64,000 nt of DNA, from assembly GCF_900111025.1 (NCBI RefSeq), contig NZ_FOFN01000003.1:186001-250000 (forward strand), written 5' to 3'. Numbering within the stretch: the stretch's first letter is position 1; every line of letters starts with the position of its first letter. Made by a program: the position numbers and the translations under genes. This document shows, piece after piece, positions 46,947 through 57,600 of this stretch. The notes beneath the pieces are model-generated. The model searched no databases and was not told the DNA's origin. It saw only the letters and a program-made list of their open reading frames with translations. The stretch comes from Hyunsoonleella jejuensis. GTDB taxonomy: Bacteria; Bacteroidota; Bacteroidia; Flavobacteriales; Flavobacteriaceae.

Positions 46947-48493
46947 AAAAAGTAATCTCCGTTTTAATATTTAGTTTAGGTTTTTTAGCTGTAAAAGCAC
47001 AAGATACTGACAATAATAAAATAAATATTGTGTTTATTTTGGCCGACGATTTGGGTTGGGCAGATGTAACACTATACGGTAAAACAAAATTTTACGAAAC
47101 GCCCAATTTAGAGCGACTAGCAGCACGAGGAATGACTTTTAATAGAGCATACGCCGCCAGTCCCTTATGTTCGCCAACACGAGCCAGTATTTTAACAGGG
47201 CAAACACCTGCACGTACAGGGATTACATCTCCTGCTGCACATCAACCTAATGTACAATTAAAAGCATCGCGACCTCCAAAAGCTGCTCCAGATTCTAAAT
47301 CCATTGCCTGTACGCCAGTAACAAGGTTAGATACTATTATTCCAACTTTAGGAAAATTGTTAAAAGCAGATGGTTACAATACAGCTCATTTTGGAAAGTG
47401 GCATTTGGGTAGAGCACCCTATACACCTATTCAACATGGTTTTGATATGGACGTACCCCATTGGCCAGGTCCCGGTCCAGCAGGTAGTTTTGTCGCACCA
47501 TGGAAATATCCAAATTTTAAGGCAAATTATGAGTACGAACATATAGAAGATCGTATGGCTGATGAAGCCATTAATTGGTTGCGTTCTAGAGATTTGAATA
47601 CCCCTTTTTTTATGAACTATTGGCAATTTTCAGTGCATGCGCCTTTTGATGCCAAAGAAAGTTTGATAAAGTATTACCAGACTAAAATAGATTTTACAGA
47701 TTTACAACATTCGCCAACGTATGCGGCTATGGTGCATTCTTTAGATCAAGCAGTTGGGCGTTTGTTAGATGAAATAGATAGGTTAGGAATTAGTGATAAC
47801 ACAGCCATTATCTTTTTTAGTGATAATGGAGGAAACATGTATAATGGAATCCGTGAAACTTCACAATCAGGCGAAGAATTTATAACTGAACCCACAAGCA
47901 ATCGACCTTTACGTGGCGGTAAAGCTACTATTTATGAAGGAGGTACGAGAGTCCCTTGTATTGTGGTATGGCCAAAACTAACAGTACCAGAGTCTAGATC
48001 GGATGTGATGATTCAATCTACCGATTTTTATCCAACTATTTTGAATCAACTAGGTATTCAATTTCCCAAAAAACATAAAATTGACGGAGTCGATATTACC
48101 GAAGCCTTAAAAGGAAAAGATCAAGATAGAGGGCCAATCATTACCTATTTTCCACACAATCCTAAAATACCCAATTGTTTACCACCTTCTGTTGCTGTTC
48201 ATGATGGCGATTGGAAACTGATTCGTGTTTTCAATTACGGAAAAGATTTTACACATCAGTATTTTTTATATAACCTAAAACAAGATATTGGAGAAGTGCA
48301 TAACCTTACAGCAAAATATCCAGATAAAGTAAAAGAACTTGATGCCATAATTGAAGCACATTTAAAAGATACAAAAGCTGTTGTGCCAATTGCAAATCCT
48401 GCATTCGACCCACAAAAATACCATCCTGAAGACATAGGGATACAAAAAGGAGGTTTACGAGTAGCAAAGAGAATTGAACATAATAAAAAATAG
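46943..48493 (+). CDS. S1-family sulfatase (arylsulfatase A type)
   Basis: 516 residues, signal peptide ending near VKAQ (residue 20). Complete core: IVFILADDLGWADVTLYG, formylglycine site C76-S-P-T-R80 with ASILTGQTPARTG, HFGKWHLGR, FFSDNGGNMYNG and RGGKATIYEGGTRVPCIVVWP. It is a different branch from the sulfatases at 7225 (CAASR) and 21765 (CAPSR), so the three probably act on different sulfate positions or chain contexts. It overlaps the heparinase-like gene by 4 bases, and the next gene starts 2 bases after it, so translation is likely coupled. Confidence 0.93.
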   Translation: MKKVISVLIFSLGFLAVKAQDTDNNKINIVFILADDLGWADVTLYGKTKFYETPNLERLAARGMTFNRAYAASPLCSPTRASILTGQTPARTGITSPAAHQPNVQLKASRPPKAAPDSKSIACTPVTRLDTIIPTLGKLLKADGYNTAHFGKWHLGRAPYTPIQHGFDMDVPHWPGPGPAGSFVAPWKYPNFKANYEYEHIEDRMADEAINWLRSRDLNTPFFMNYWQFSVHAPFDAKESLIKYYQTKIDFTDLQHSPTYAAMVHSLDQAVGRLLDEIDRLGISDNTAIIFFSDNGGNMYNGIRETSQSGEEFITEPTSNRPLRGGKATIYEGGTRVPCIVVWPKLTVPESRSDVMIQSTDFYPTILNQLGIQFPKKHKIDGVDITEALKGKDQDRGPIITYFPHNPKIPNCLPPSVAVHDGDWKLIRVFNYGKDFTHQYFLYNLKQDIGEVHNLTAKYPDKVKELDAIIEAHLKDTKAVVPIANPAFDPQKYHPEDIGIQKGGLRVAKRIEHNKK

Positions 48494-48495
48494 AT

Positions 48496-49584
48496 ATGCG
48501 TGTACTGTTTTGTGTTGTATTGGTTATAGTTTTCAGCTCTGGGTTGTTTATATGCAATGCGCAAACTAATCGCGATACGATTTACCCAATTTTTCAATTT
48601 CCACAAAACAAAATGCCTCGAATAGATGGTGACTTTTCCGATTGGAATCTGGTTCCAGATACCTATGCCATTGGCTTAGACCAAATGAAAGAAAGTATAA
48701 ATGGTATCGGGTTTAATCTGGATGCAACCGATTTAGATATTAGCGTTAAAGTGGGATGGGTAAAAGACTTGAACCGATTATATTTTTATGTTGAAGTTTT
48801 TGATGATTTCTGGGAATTTGAACAACTTGATATTAAACAGGATATTTTTGAATTGGTCGTTGACGCCGATGTTTCTGGTGGTAATTTTATAAAAAAATGG
48901 AACGCCAACAAAAAATATATTCCTATCGAAGAATTGCACTTTAGAGGTCATGGAGCGCATGCTCAAAACTATCATGTTTTTATGCCTGCCGTAAATAAGG
49001 ACTGGGCCATGGTTTGGGGTAATACGCCTTGGATTAAAGACTTTCCTTATGCTAATGCTGCTTATCAGCATAATTTAAAACAGGGTAAATCTGGAGCACT
49101 TAAAATGGAATTTTGGATTACACCATTCGATTATGCCGCTATTGAGGGTATCAATCGTTCCGCTATTTCAACGCTTAAAGAAAATGAAATTATTGCTATG
49201 TCTTGGAGTGTTATCGATTATGATAATGATAATAAAGAAAGAAAGGATTTTACAAGTCTTTCGCATAACATTAATATGATTCATGATGCCGATTTTATGA
49301 ATGCATTTAGATTAATGCCACTGATAAAGGAATTAGCACCTGAACTTCAAGCCAATTGGTCTTTTGTTGAGGTAAATAGAGAAAGACGTGTTTTTGCTTT
49401 TAAAGATGAATCTGTGGGTGACGTTGAAAAGTGGACTTGGGATTTTGGAGATGGAACAACTTCTAATGAACAAAATCCTGTTCATCAATATAATTCTGCA
49501 GACCACTGGACTGTGGTACTCACAGTAGAAAATAAAAACGGTAAATCCATACGTTCTAAAGTTTGGGATGTGGTTACAAAATAG
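48496..49584 (+). CDS. CBM9-like domain plus PKD domain secreted protein
   Basis: 362 residues with a signal peptide (cleavage near CNAQ, residue 22). Residues about 30-265 resemble a CBM9-type sugar-binding beta-sandwich (MPRIDGDFSDWNLVPDTY, RLYFYVEVFDDFWEFEQ, KMEFWITPFDYAAIEG). Residues about 280-360 are a PKD repeat (WTWDFGDGTTSNEQNPVHQY, HWTVVLTVENKNGKSI). There is no catalytic motif, lipobox or T9SS tail, so its location after export is unclear. Placed between a sulfatase and an amidohydrolase fusion, it may be a periplasmic glycan-binding helper. Confidence 0.75.
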   Translation: MRVLFCVVLVIVFSSGLFICNAQTNRDTIYPIFQFPQNKMPRIDGDFSDWNLVPDTYAIGLDQMKESINGIGFNLDATDLDISVKVGWVKDLNRLYFYVEVFDDFWEFEQLDIKQDIFELVVDADVSGGNFIKKWNANKKYIPIEELHFRGHGAHAQNYHVFMPAVNKDWAMVWGNTPWIKDFPYANAAYQHNLKQGKSGALKMEFWITPFDYAAIEGINRSAISTLKENEIIAMSWSVIDYDNDNKERKDFTSLSHNINMIHDADFMNAFRLMPLIKELAPELQANWSFVEVNRERRVFAFKDESVGDVEKWTWDFGDGTTSNEQNPVHQYNSADHWTVVLTVENKNGKSIRSKVWDVVTK

Positions 49585-49596
49585 ATATAATGTTTT

Positions 49597-51384
49597 ATGA
49601 CATTTAATTTAAAAGTATATGTAATTTTTCTTTCGCTTTTGGCGTTTGTCTTATCCGCTTTGGGTCAAAACAATACTGCTCGAATAGATGCACATATTCA
49701 CCTTTACGATATTAATCGAGACAGTAGTTTTACTTTTTTAAACAAACAAAATAAAGATACCAACCCAGAGCTATTTCGTCCGCATTTAGAAAAAGACTTT
49801 TTAGAGGTAGCCAATTCATCAGGTATTAACTATGCATATCTTGTTGAAGCAAGTACCAGAAGGGAAGATAACTTTTGGCTATCTCAAATAGCTAGCGAAT
49901 CAAAGCATATACTCGGTTTTACAGTAAATTTAAATCCTTTAGATGCTAATTTTAAAAGTGATTTAGATACTTTAAAAAAGAATACCAAGTTTAGAGGTGT
50001 TCGTCCAAGATATAAAGGATTGGATTTTTCAAATGCTGAAGTATTTAAACAATTAAAAGAATTAGACAAACGCAATTTAGTACTTGAAATTAATGGGTTA
50101 AAACATGTAGCAACCATCGCTAAACAATACCCAAACATGCCTATTGTAGTCAATCATTTTGGAGGGGTAAAATTAAAAAATGGCGTATTGCAAAATGAAG
50201 AAAATTACAAAAAAGCACTTCAAGAAGTGGCATCCTTTCCAAATGTATTTATGAAGATTTCTGCGCTTCATACCCTTTCTGGAAAAAATCCAGCTCCAAA
50301 AAAGTTAAAATATTACAAACCTTTATTAGATGCAAATCTTGAGGCTTTTGGTCCAAATCGAGTGTTATTTGGTAGCAATTGGCCTTTATCTGGTTTACGA
50401 GGAAAGTACAACAATGCAATCCAAATTCTTGAGGCATATTGTTCAACTCGAAATGATTTAAGTGAAGAACAACTCTTTTTCAATAACATTATAAAAGCTT
50501 ATGGATTAACAAATCCTACCATTCCTACATTTATGGAATTGAGTAATGATGAACTTCGTTTAAAATTAGATTTAAGAAGAGGTGGCGCCATAGCTTACAT
50601 TTCTAAATCAGATATTGATAGAAATATTGTAAATATTCATGATGAGGGGAGATACATTCAGCAATCCTATTATGGAGGTAACATTATTAACAGACAACAA
50701 GAAGGGCAAAAAAAGGCATGGTCTCCATGGTCTTGGAATCCCATTCAGGTAGGCGATTGCTATCGTAACCGAGCAGAAATTCTGGAATATAAACAAGAAG
50801 GCCATACATTGTATGTGAAATGTATCCCAATGCTATGGGACATGAAAAACAAACCTGCAGAAGCCATCATGGAACAATGGACAACTCTAGAAGGTAATGT
50901 GATTAAAGTTCAGAATAAGTTAACTTGCCACAGAACAGATACTATTTATGGCGAAGGAAAAACGCACAACCAAGAGTTGCCAGCAGTGTATCCAATATCA
51001 GCTTTAAATAATTTGTATTCTTATTTTGGAGACAAGCCTTTTACAGGTGCGCCTCTAAGTAAACCAAAAGTGGTGAATCTGCGAAGTGGTTTTTGGGGCA
51101 AATACAAAAACAATATGGTTACCGAAAATTGGATGGCTTTTGTAAATGACGATTTATGGGGCATGGGAGTATACACACCTACATGTTCTAACTTTTTGGC
51201 TGGAATGGCAAAAGATCCAGGGTATGAAGCCTATGATAGTGCAACATCATATATAGCGCCAATAAACAAGGCTACACTCAATAAAGACACGGTTTATGAA
51301 TTTGATTATTATTTAATAATTGGTAATTTGAGGGTTATAAGAGAAGATGTGTATGATTTAAATAAATTAATAAAAAGTAAATAA
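49597..51384 (+). CDS. Exported amidohydrolase (sugar-lactonase-like) fused to an unrecognised beta-rich domain
   Basis: 595 residues, signal peptide ending near ALGQ (residue 24). Residues about 27-310 form an Amidohydro_2 TIM barrel: ARIDAHIHLYD, LGFTVNLNPLDAN, FRGVRPRYKG, MPIVVNHFGG and VLFGSNWPLSG. This subgroup includes L-rhamnonolactonase and L-fuconolactonase-like enzymes. Where many relatives have GSDWP, this protein has GSNWP, so the usual metal or catalytic aspartate is an asparagine. Residues about 315-595 are a separate beta-rich domain (GGAIAYISKSDIDRNIVN, EGRYIQQSYYGG, AWSPWSWNPIQVGD, YEFDYYLIIG) that I do not recognise. The fusion in an exported protein is unusual, since sugar lactonases normally work in the cytoplasm. 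Confidence 0.7.
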   Translation: MTFNLKVYVIFLSLLAFVLSALGQNNTARIDAHIHLYDINRDSSFTFLNKQNKDTNPELFRPHLEKDFLEVANSSGINYAYLVEASTRREDNFWLSQIASESKHILGFTVNLNPLDANFKSDLDTLKKNTKFRGVRPRYKGLDFSNAEVFKQLKELDKRNLVLEINGLKHVATIAKQYPNMPIVVNHFGGVKLKNGVLQNEENYKKALQEVASFPNVFMKISALHTLSGKNPAPKKLKYYKPLLDANLEAFGPNRVLFGSNWPLSGLRGKYNNAIQILEAYCSTRNDLSEEQLFFNNIIKAYGLTNPTIPTFMELSNDELRLKLDLRRGGAIAYISKSDIDRNIVNIHDEGRYIQQSYYGGNIINRQQEGQKKAWSPWSWNPIQVGDCYRNRAEILEYKQEGHTLYVKCIPMLWDMKNKPAEAIMEQWTTLEGNVIKVQNKLTCHRTDTIYGEGKTHNQELPAVYPISALNNLYSYFGDKPFTGAPLSKPKVVNLRSGFWGKYKNNMVTENWMAFVNDDLWGMGVYTPTCSNFLAGMAKDPGYEAYDSATSYIAPINKATLNKDTVYEFDYYLIIGNLRVIREDVYDLNKLIKSK

Positions 51385-51418
51385 CAATTCGTAAGAATTA
51401 GTAAAATCAATTTTATAT

Positions 51419-54400
51419 ATGTTCTTAAAAAAAAATATAACAATATTAATATTTTCATCAATATTGTTTTTTACCCTATGGTCTTGTAATAATACTAAAA
51501 AAAACGAAATAGTAAAATCTGAATTTATATTACCTACAGAAGATAATTCCGTGTGGTGCTATTGGTATTGGATTAATGATGATATTTCTAAAGTAGGCAT
51601 CACCAAAGATTTAGAAGCGATGAAAAAAGCAGGCATTGGTGGTGCATTAATAGGGAATATTAATCCTGCTCACAAAGATGGTAAAGTACCCATGTTAAGT
51701 GAAGAATGGTGGAGTCATATGGTACATGCTGTCGAGGAAGGAAAAAGAATTGGTGTAGATATTGGTGTATTTAATTGCCCAGGATGGAGCCAAAGCGGCG
51801 GGCCTTGGGTAGATTATACAAAAGCTATGCGATATCTTACGTATAGTGAAACGAAAGTTTCAGGAGGAAAACAACTTTATTTAAAATTACTACAACCTAA
51901 AAAGGAATTTCAGGACACCCATACTTTCGCTTTCAAATCTTCGGTAATTGAAGAAAACAGTACACAATTTATTCCTACGAAAATAAGTGCTAATTGGAAG
52001 GATGTAAACACAACTATTTTGAATGATGGAAATAAAGAAGATGATACCAGTTTTGAGCTCAAAAAAGGAGAAGCTTTAGAAATTAGTTTCCAACTTTCTC
52101 AGCCAATAACAGCGCGCTCTATTACTATAATCCCAAGCAGATCCTTCAAATGTAATATAATATTATCAGCTATTATAGATGGTGAAGAAAAAACAATTAA
52201 AGAGTTTCATTTTGATCGTTTTCGCATTACGCCAAATGTAGCATCCATTGAAACAGGAGATTTTGCCACCGTTTTACCTGAGACTAAAGCGCAACAATTC
52301 AAATTGAGGTGTACCAATTTTGTAAGTAAGGAAAAGGAATATGGCTTTGCTGAAATTAATATATCTGAAGCACCAGTGTTGGATAAATATATCGAGAAAC
52401 AACTCGGAAAGATGCATTCTACTCCCAAACCTGATTGGGATACTTATATTTTTAAAACACAGGAAGCACTTGAAAATCAAAGTTTATCTATAAATCCAGA
52501 TGAGGTGATTAATTTAAGTCATAAGCTTGATGAAAATGGAACACTAAATTGGGATGCACCAGCAGGAAACTGGACAATTATACGCATGGGTATGACACCA
52601 ACAGGTACAAAAAATGCTCCGGCGGCGCCACAAGGTGTTGGTTATGAAATTGATAAGATGAATAGTGATTTGGTACAGTACCATTTTGATAATTTTGTGG
52701 GCGAGTTGTTAAAACGAATTCCAGAAGAAAGTAAATCGGCTTTTAAATATGTGGTGGCTGACAGTTACGAACAAGGATCTCAAAACTGGACGGATGGGTA
52801 TGAAGTAAAATTCAAAGAAAAATTCGGATACGACCCTGTACCATTTTTACCAGTACTTTCAGGAAGAATTGTAGGTAGTGTTGATCAATCCGAACGCTTT
52901 TTATGGGATTTACGTCGTTCTATTGCAGATGATGTGGCTTATGAGTATGTAGGTGGGTTAAGAAAAGCGAGTAATAAACATAATTTAAAAACCTGGTTAG
53001 AAAACTATGGGCACTGGGGGTTTCCAGGAGAATTTATGATGTATGGTGGGCAATCCGATTTGATTTCTGGAGAATTTTGGAACGAAGGTACATTGGGTAA
53101 TATAGAATGTAAAGCGTCTTCTTCAACATCACATACCTATGGCAAACCCATTACTTCTGCTGAGGCGTTTACATCGTCTCGTAAAGCTTATCTAAGGCAT
53201 CCAGCTATGCTTAAAAAACGAGGCGATTGGGCTTTAACAGAAGGCATCAATCATTTTGTATTGCATTTGTACATTCAACAGCCAGATAATAATAGAAAAC
53301 CAGGAATGAATGCTTGGTTTGGTACAGAATTCAATCGTCACAACACTTGGTTTAGTCAAGCAGATACCTATTTTGACTATCTGCGTCGCTGTCAACACCT
53401 TTTACAACAAGGAAAATATGTTGCAGATGTGTGTTACTTTATTGGAGAAGATGCACCAATAATGACTGGTGTTCGTCAACCAGAACTCCCTAAAGGATAC
53501 TCTTATGATTATATCAATGCAGAAGTAATTCTAAATAGACTTACAGTTAAAGATGGTCGTTTTGTTTTACCAGATGGGATGTCTTATAAGGTAATGGTAT
53601 TGCCACCATTTAAAACAATGCGTCCTCAATTGTTAAAAAAAATAGAGCAATTGGTACAACAAGGAGGAGTAGTTTTAGGTCCAAAGCCGGAAAAATCACC
53701 AAGTCTGCAAAACTATCCTGCTAGTGATGATGAAGTTAAAAATATTGCAAGCAAGTTATGGGCTGGAACTTATAAAGATGGTAAAATGTCAGTTCAATAT
53801 GGCAAAGGAAAAGTAATGGATGGCTTCGAATTGTCTGAAGTATTTGCAGATTTAAATTTAGGTAAAGATGTTGATGTTTCAGAGGATACACCAATACTTT
53901 GGATACATAGAAATATGCCAGGTATGGATATTTATTTTATTACTAATCAAAGTGATAAAACTATAGAATTATCTCCTGTTTTTCGTGTGAATAAAAAAAT
54001 GAAACCACAGTTGTGGGACGCTGTAAATGGTGAAATGCGAGCTTTACCTGATTATGAAATTACAGATACAGGTATAAAAGTACCCTTAAAAATGAAAGCT
54101 GTGCAAAGTTGGTTTGTAGTGTTTGTAAAAGAGGATAATAATGTTGGAGTAAAACCTGCATATACTGCAAATTTTCCTGAATATCAAAAGTTAAAAACCA
54201 TTAAAACACCATTCGAAGTCGATTTTAAAAATAAAGACATTGCACCTAAAGAACCTATAATATTTAATGAATTAATAGACTGGAGAAACTCTGAAGATGA
54301 GCAAATACAATATTATTCAGGAACTGCCTTTTACAAAACTAATTTCAACATAGATGAACTGCCTAAAAATCAGGATATCTATTTGAATCTAGGGGAAGTT

Positions 54401-54676
54401 TCAGTAATGGCAAAAGTAAAATTAAATGGCAAAGATTTAGGCGGTGTTTGGATGGCTCCTTATCGACTAAATATATCTGAGACACTAAAAAAAGGAGAAA
54501 ATCAATTAGAAATTGAAGTGGTGAATCTTTGGAGAAACCAATTGATAAAAGACAAACAACGTTCAGAAGATGAAAAATATACTTGGTTGGTTATTGATGA
54601 TATCAAACCAAATTCAAAATTACAGCCTTCAGGATTGTTAGGGCCAGTAACTCTTGAAACAATAAATAATAATTGA
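51419..54676 (+). CDS. GH106-like alpha-L-rhamnosidase lipoprotein (paralogue 2)
   Basis: 1085 residues, lipobox WSC near residue 22. It has NCPGWSQSGGPWVDYTKAMRYL near residue 120 and a preceding WCYWYWINDDISKVGITKDL. Candidate catalytic glutamates are in VADSYEQGSQNW and SAEAFTSSRKAY. ALTEGINHFVLHLYIQQP and a C-terminal sugar-binding sandwich (YLNLGEVSVMAKVKLNGKDL) complete the family layout. The C-terminal end EIEVVNLWRNQLIKDKQ is nearly repeated in the remnant at 60051-60239. A single base separates its stop from the next start, so it is co-translated with paralogue 3. Confidence 0.85.
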   Translation: MFLKKNITILIFSSILFFTLWSCNNTKKNEIVKSEFILPTEDNSVWCYWYWINDDISKVGITKDLEAMKKAGIGGALIGNINPAHKDGKVPMLSEEWWSHMVHAVEEGKRIGVDIGVFNCPGWSQSGGPWVDYTKAMRYLTYSETKVSGGKQLYLKLLQPKKEFQDTHTFAFKSSVIEENSTQFIPTKISANWKDVNTTILNDGNKEDDTSFELKKGEALEISFQLSQPITARSITIIPSRSFKCNIILSAIIDGEEKTIKEFHFDRFRITPNVASIETGDFATVLPETKAQQFKLRCTNFVSKEKEYGFAEINISEAPVLDKYIEKQLGKMHSTPKPDWDTYIFKTQEALENQSLSINPDEVINLSHKLDENGTLNWDAPAGNWTIIRMGMTPTGTKNAPAAPQGVGYEIDKMNSDLVQYHFDNFVGELLKRIPEESKSAFKYVVADSYEQGSQNWTDGYEVKFKEKFGYDPVPFLPVLSGRIVGSVDQSERFLWDLRRSIADDVAYEYVGGLRKASNKHNLKTWLENYGHWGFPGEFMMYGGQSDLISGEFWNEGTLGNIECKASSSTSHTYGKPITSAEAFTSSRKAYLRHPAMLKKRGDWALTEGINHFVLHLYIQQPDNNRKPGMNAWFGTEFNRHNTWFSQADTYFDYLRRCQHLLQQGKYVADVCYFIGEDAPIMTGVRQPELPKGYSYDYINAEVILNRLTVKDGRFVLPDGMSYKVMVLPPFKTMRPQLLKKIEQLVQQGGVVLGPKPEKSPSLQNYPASDDEVKNIASKLWAGTYKDGKMSVQYGKGKVMDGFELSEVFADLNLGKDVDVSEDTPILWIHRNMPGMDIYFITNQSDKTIELSPVFRVNKKMKPQLWDAVNGEMRALPDYEITDTGIKVPLKMKAVQSWFVVFVKEDNNVGVKPAYTANFPEYQKLKTIKTPFEVDFKNKDIAPKEPIIFNELIDWRNSEDEQIQYYSGTAFYKTNFNIDELPKNQDIYLNLGEVSVMAKVKLNGKDLGGVWMAPYRLNISETLKKGENQLEIEVVNLWRNQLIKDKQRSEDEKYTWLVIDDIKPNSKLQPSGLLGPVTLETINNN

Positions 54677-54677
54677 T

Positions 54678-57600
54678 ATGAATATAAAATTAAGATACAT
54701 TTTTACGATATTAATGGTTGTATTATCATGCAAGCAACAAAAGTCAAATGTCGAATTAGAAAATAATTTTAAGAATCCCCCTCCCGAAGCGCGTCCAAGA
54801 ACTTGGATGCATTCAATGTCGAGTAATATGTCGAAAGAAGGTTTTACAAAAGATTTGGAAGCCATGGCAGATGCTGGTATTGGTGGAATCATTTTATTTA
54901 ATGTAACTACAGGAAAACCTAAAAAAGGAAAGGTGATATTTAACTCACATGAACACATTGAAATGACTGCGCATGCAGCAAAAGAGTGCGAGAGGTTAGG
55001 GCTCACTTTTGGAATTCACAATTGTGATGGTTGGACATCGAGCGGAGGTCCATGGGTTACTCCAGAGCATTCTATGAAACAGCTTACTTTTAGTCAACAA
55101 ATAGTAAAAGGAGGAAAGGTAAAAGTGAATTTGGAAACACCTTCTAGCGTTGCCGATTTTTATCAAGATGTTGCCGTAATTGCTTATCCTTCCTTGGTTT
55201 CTGAATTAGCAGATGAGAACAATCAACCTATTGTTAAATCATCAGATAAGAAATTAAATCTAAGTATTATTAATGATGGTAAAATTGAAGAAAAAACTAC
55301 ATTGAAAGTTGAAAAAGAAGGAGTAGAATGGGTTGAATTTCAGTATAATAAACCATTCAGAGCAAACTCAATATACCTTAATTTTCATACAAGAGTCTCT
55401 AGAGAAATGAGATTGGTACTAAAAGTGTCTGATGATGGAATTAATTATACAAAAGCTGCCGAGTTGAAACCTCTACGTATGGGGAAAATAGAGCATGGTG
55501 TAGACATGATTTTAAACAATATACAAGCAAAATACTTTAGAATAGAGGTGCCTGTAAGTTTAGATATTTCAGAAATAAGCTTAAGTGCAGTAAAGAAGTT
55601 CGATAATATTTTGGCTCGTACTTCTTTATTTAAATTAGAAAACCATCGAATTCCATCAATAAAAGGAGCTAAAAAAGATGCTACTATTCGTAAAGAGGAT
55701 ATTATTAATTTAAGCGCTTTCATGGATGAAAACGGTTCGTTGCAAACAGAATTACCAAAAGGAGATTGGACAATTATGCGTTTTGGATACACTATTACGG
55801 GTGCCGTAAACGGGCCAGCTTCTGAAGAAGGACGTGGTTGGGAAGTAGATAAAATGAGTCGAGAATCTTTTAAAATATTCTATGAAGGTTATGTGCGTAA
55901 CGTTATTGATGCATCTAAAAAAGTAGCACCCAATGCCCTTCAGTATATTGAGATTGATAGCTATGAAGTAGGTGGGCAAAACTGGACAAAGGATTATCAG
56001 TCTTTTTTCAAAGAGGAATTGGGTTATGATATTATCGAGTATTTGCCGCTTTATGCCGGTAGGTATATTGACAATGCCGACACCACAGAGCGTATTTTAT
56101 GGGATGTTCGTAATTTCAATAGCAAATTAATGACTGATAATTATTTTGATTATTTCACCGAACTTTGTCATGAGGATGGTCTTATAAGTTATGTAGAGCC
56201 TTACAGTTTCAATTCAGGGTTTAACGAACTTGATGCTACCAAAAAAGTTGATATTCCTATGGGAGAGTTTTGGATGCATCAACGTTATCAAGCTGAAACA
56301 GCTGTATCTGGTGCTCGTATTTATGGTAAAAATATTGTCTCTGCAGAATCTTTTTCTGCACAACCTAACATTAATTGGAAAGGGCATCCTGGAACATTAA
56401 AGTTAACTGGAGATAAAGCTTGGACATTGGGAATAAACGAATTTTTCTTTCATCGTTTTACGCATCAACCCAATACACACGTAATGCCCGGTCTTACTAT
56501 GTATCAATGGGGATCACATATCGACCGCACACAAACCTGGTGGTACAATGCAGGTAAAGCATGGTTTGAGTATTTAGCACGCGGGCAATACATATTGCGT
56601 CAAGGTATTCCAGTTTCGAATTTATTGGTTTTTGTAGGCGATGGCTCCCCTAACTCAATTGTTCATCGTCGTAATTTAAAAATAAAAAACCAGACCAACT
56701 TCGATTGTATCAATGCTGATGCTTTGATCAATCGCATTTCAGTAAAGGATAAAACATTGAATCTACCAAATGGTATACAGTATCATGGATTGCACTTGAC
56801 CAATACAAAGGAAATGCGCTTGTCAACTTTGAAAAAAATTGCTGAATTAGCTCAAGAGAGTATTTTAATTGTAGGGGCAAAACCCGAAACTATTGGAGGT
56901 TATAATAATTCAGATATAGATAAAAACGAGTTTGATCGCTTAGTAGATTTGGTATGGGGCAAGCCAACAACTTATGAAAAAGCTGACTGGGATGAATTGT
57001 TTGCTAATAACAACGTTCCAGTAGACTTAAAGATTAGTAACGGAGAGGAGATTGAATACATTCATCGAAAAACGAAGACTGAAGATATCTACTTCTTTTA
57101 CAACCCAACAGATAAAGAAAAAACTTTTGACTGCACATTTAATGTAGACGGAAAAATTCCTGAATTATGGAATCAAATGACTGGTGAAACGACTAAATTA
57201 GGTGCTTTTGAGCATAAAAATGGTCAAACACAAGTAGCGATAAGCTTTCCTGCAGAGGGTTCAGGTTTTATTGTGTTTCGTGAATCGTCAAAGGGTGTTA
57301 AATCTGTTGATCCTAAAAACGCTTTAAACAACAAAAACCTGCGCTTTACTTTGAATACTGATAATGTTATTCAGGTAGAAAGCAATCAAACCGAAACGCT
57401 TAAATTAGAATTGTCTGATGGTACAAAAAAATCTTTGGCTATTAAAAATCTTCCTGGTAACGTCCTATTAAAAAATGCTTGGAATGTTGAGTTTCCAGAT
57501 ACAAAATCTGGTGGGAGAAAAGTAGTTTTTGATTCCTTAATGGATTGGACGCATCATGCAGGGGAAGAGATCAAGCATTACTCGGGAACAGCTAATTATG

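Noticed and set aside
51910-51915. CAGGAC inside the GH106-like gene at 51419 as a tenth operator.
   Set aside because: There is no half-site 10 bp upstream, it is inside coding sequence and it is not at a unit start.
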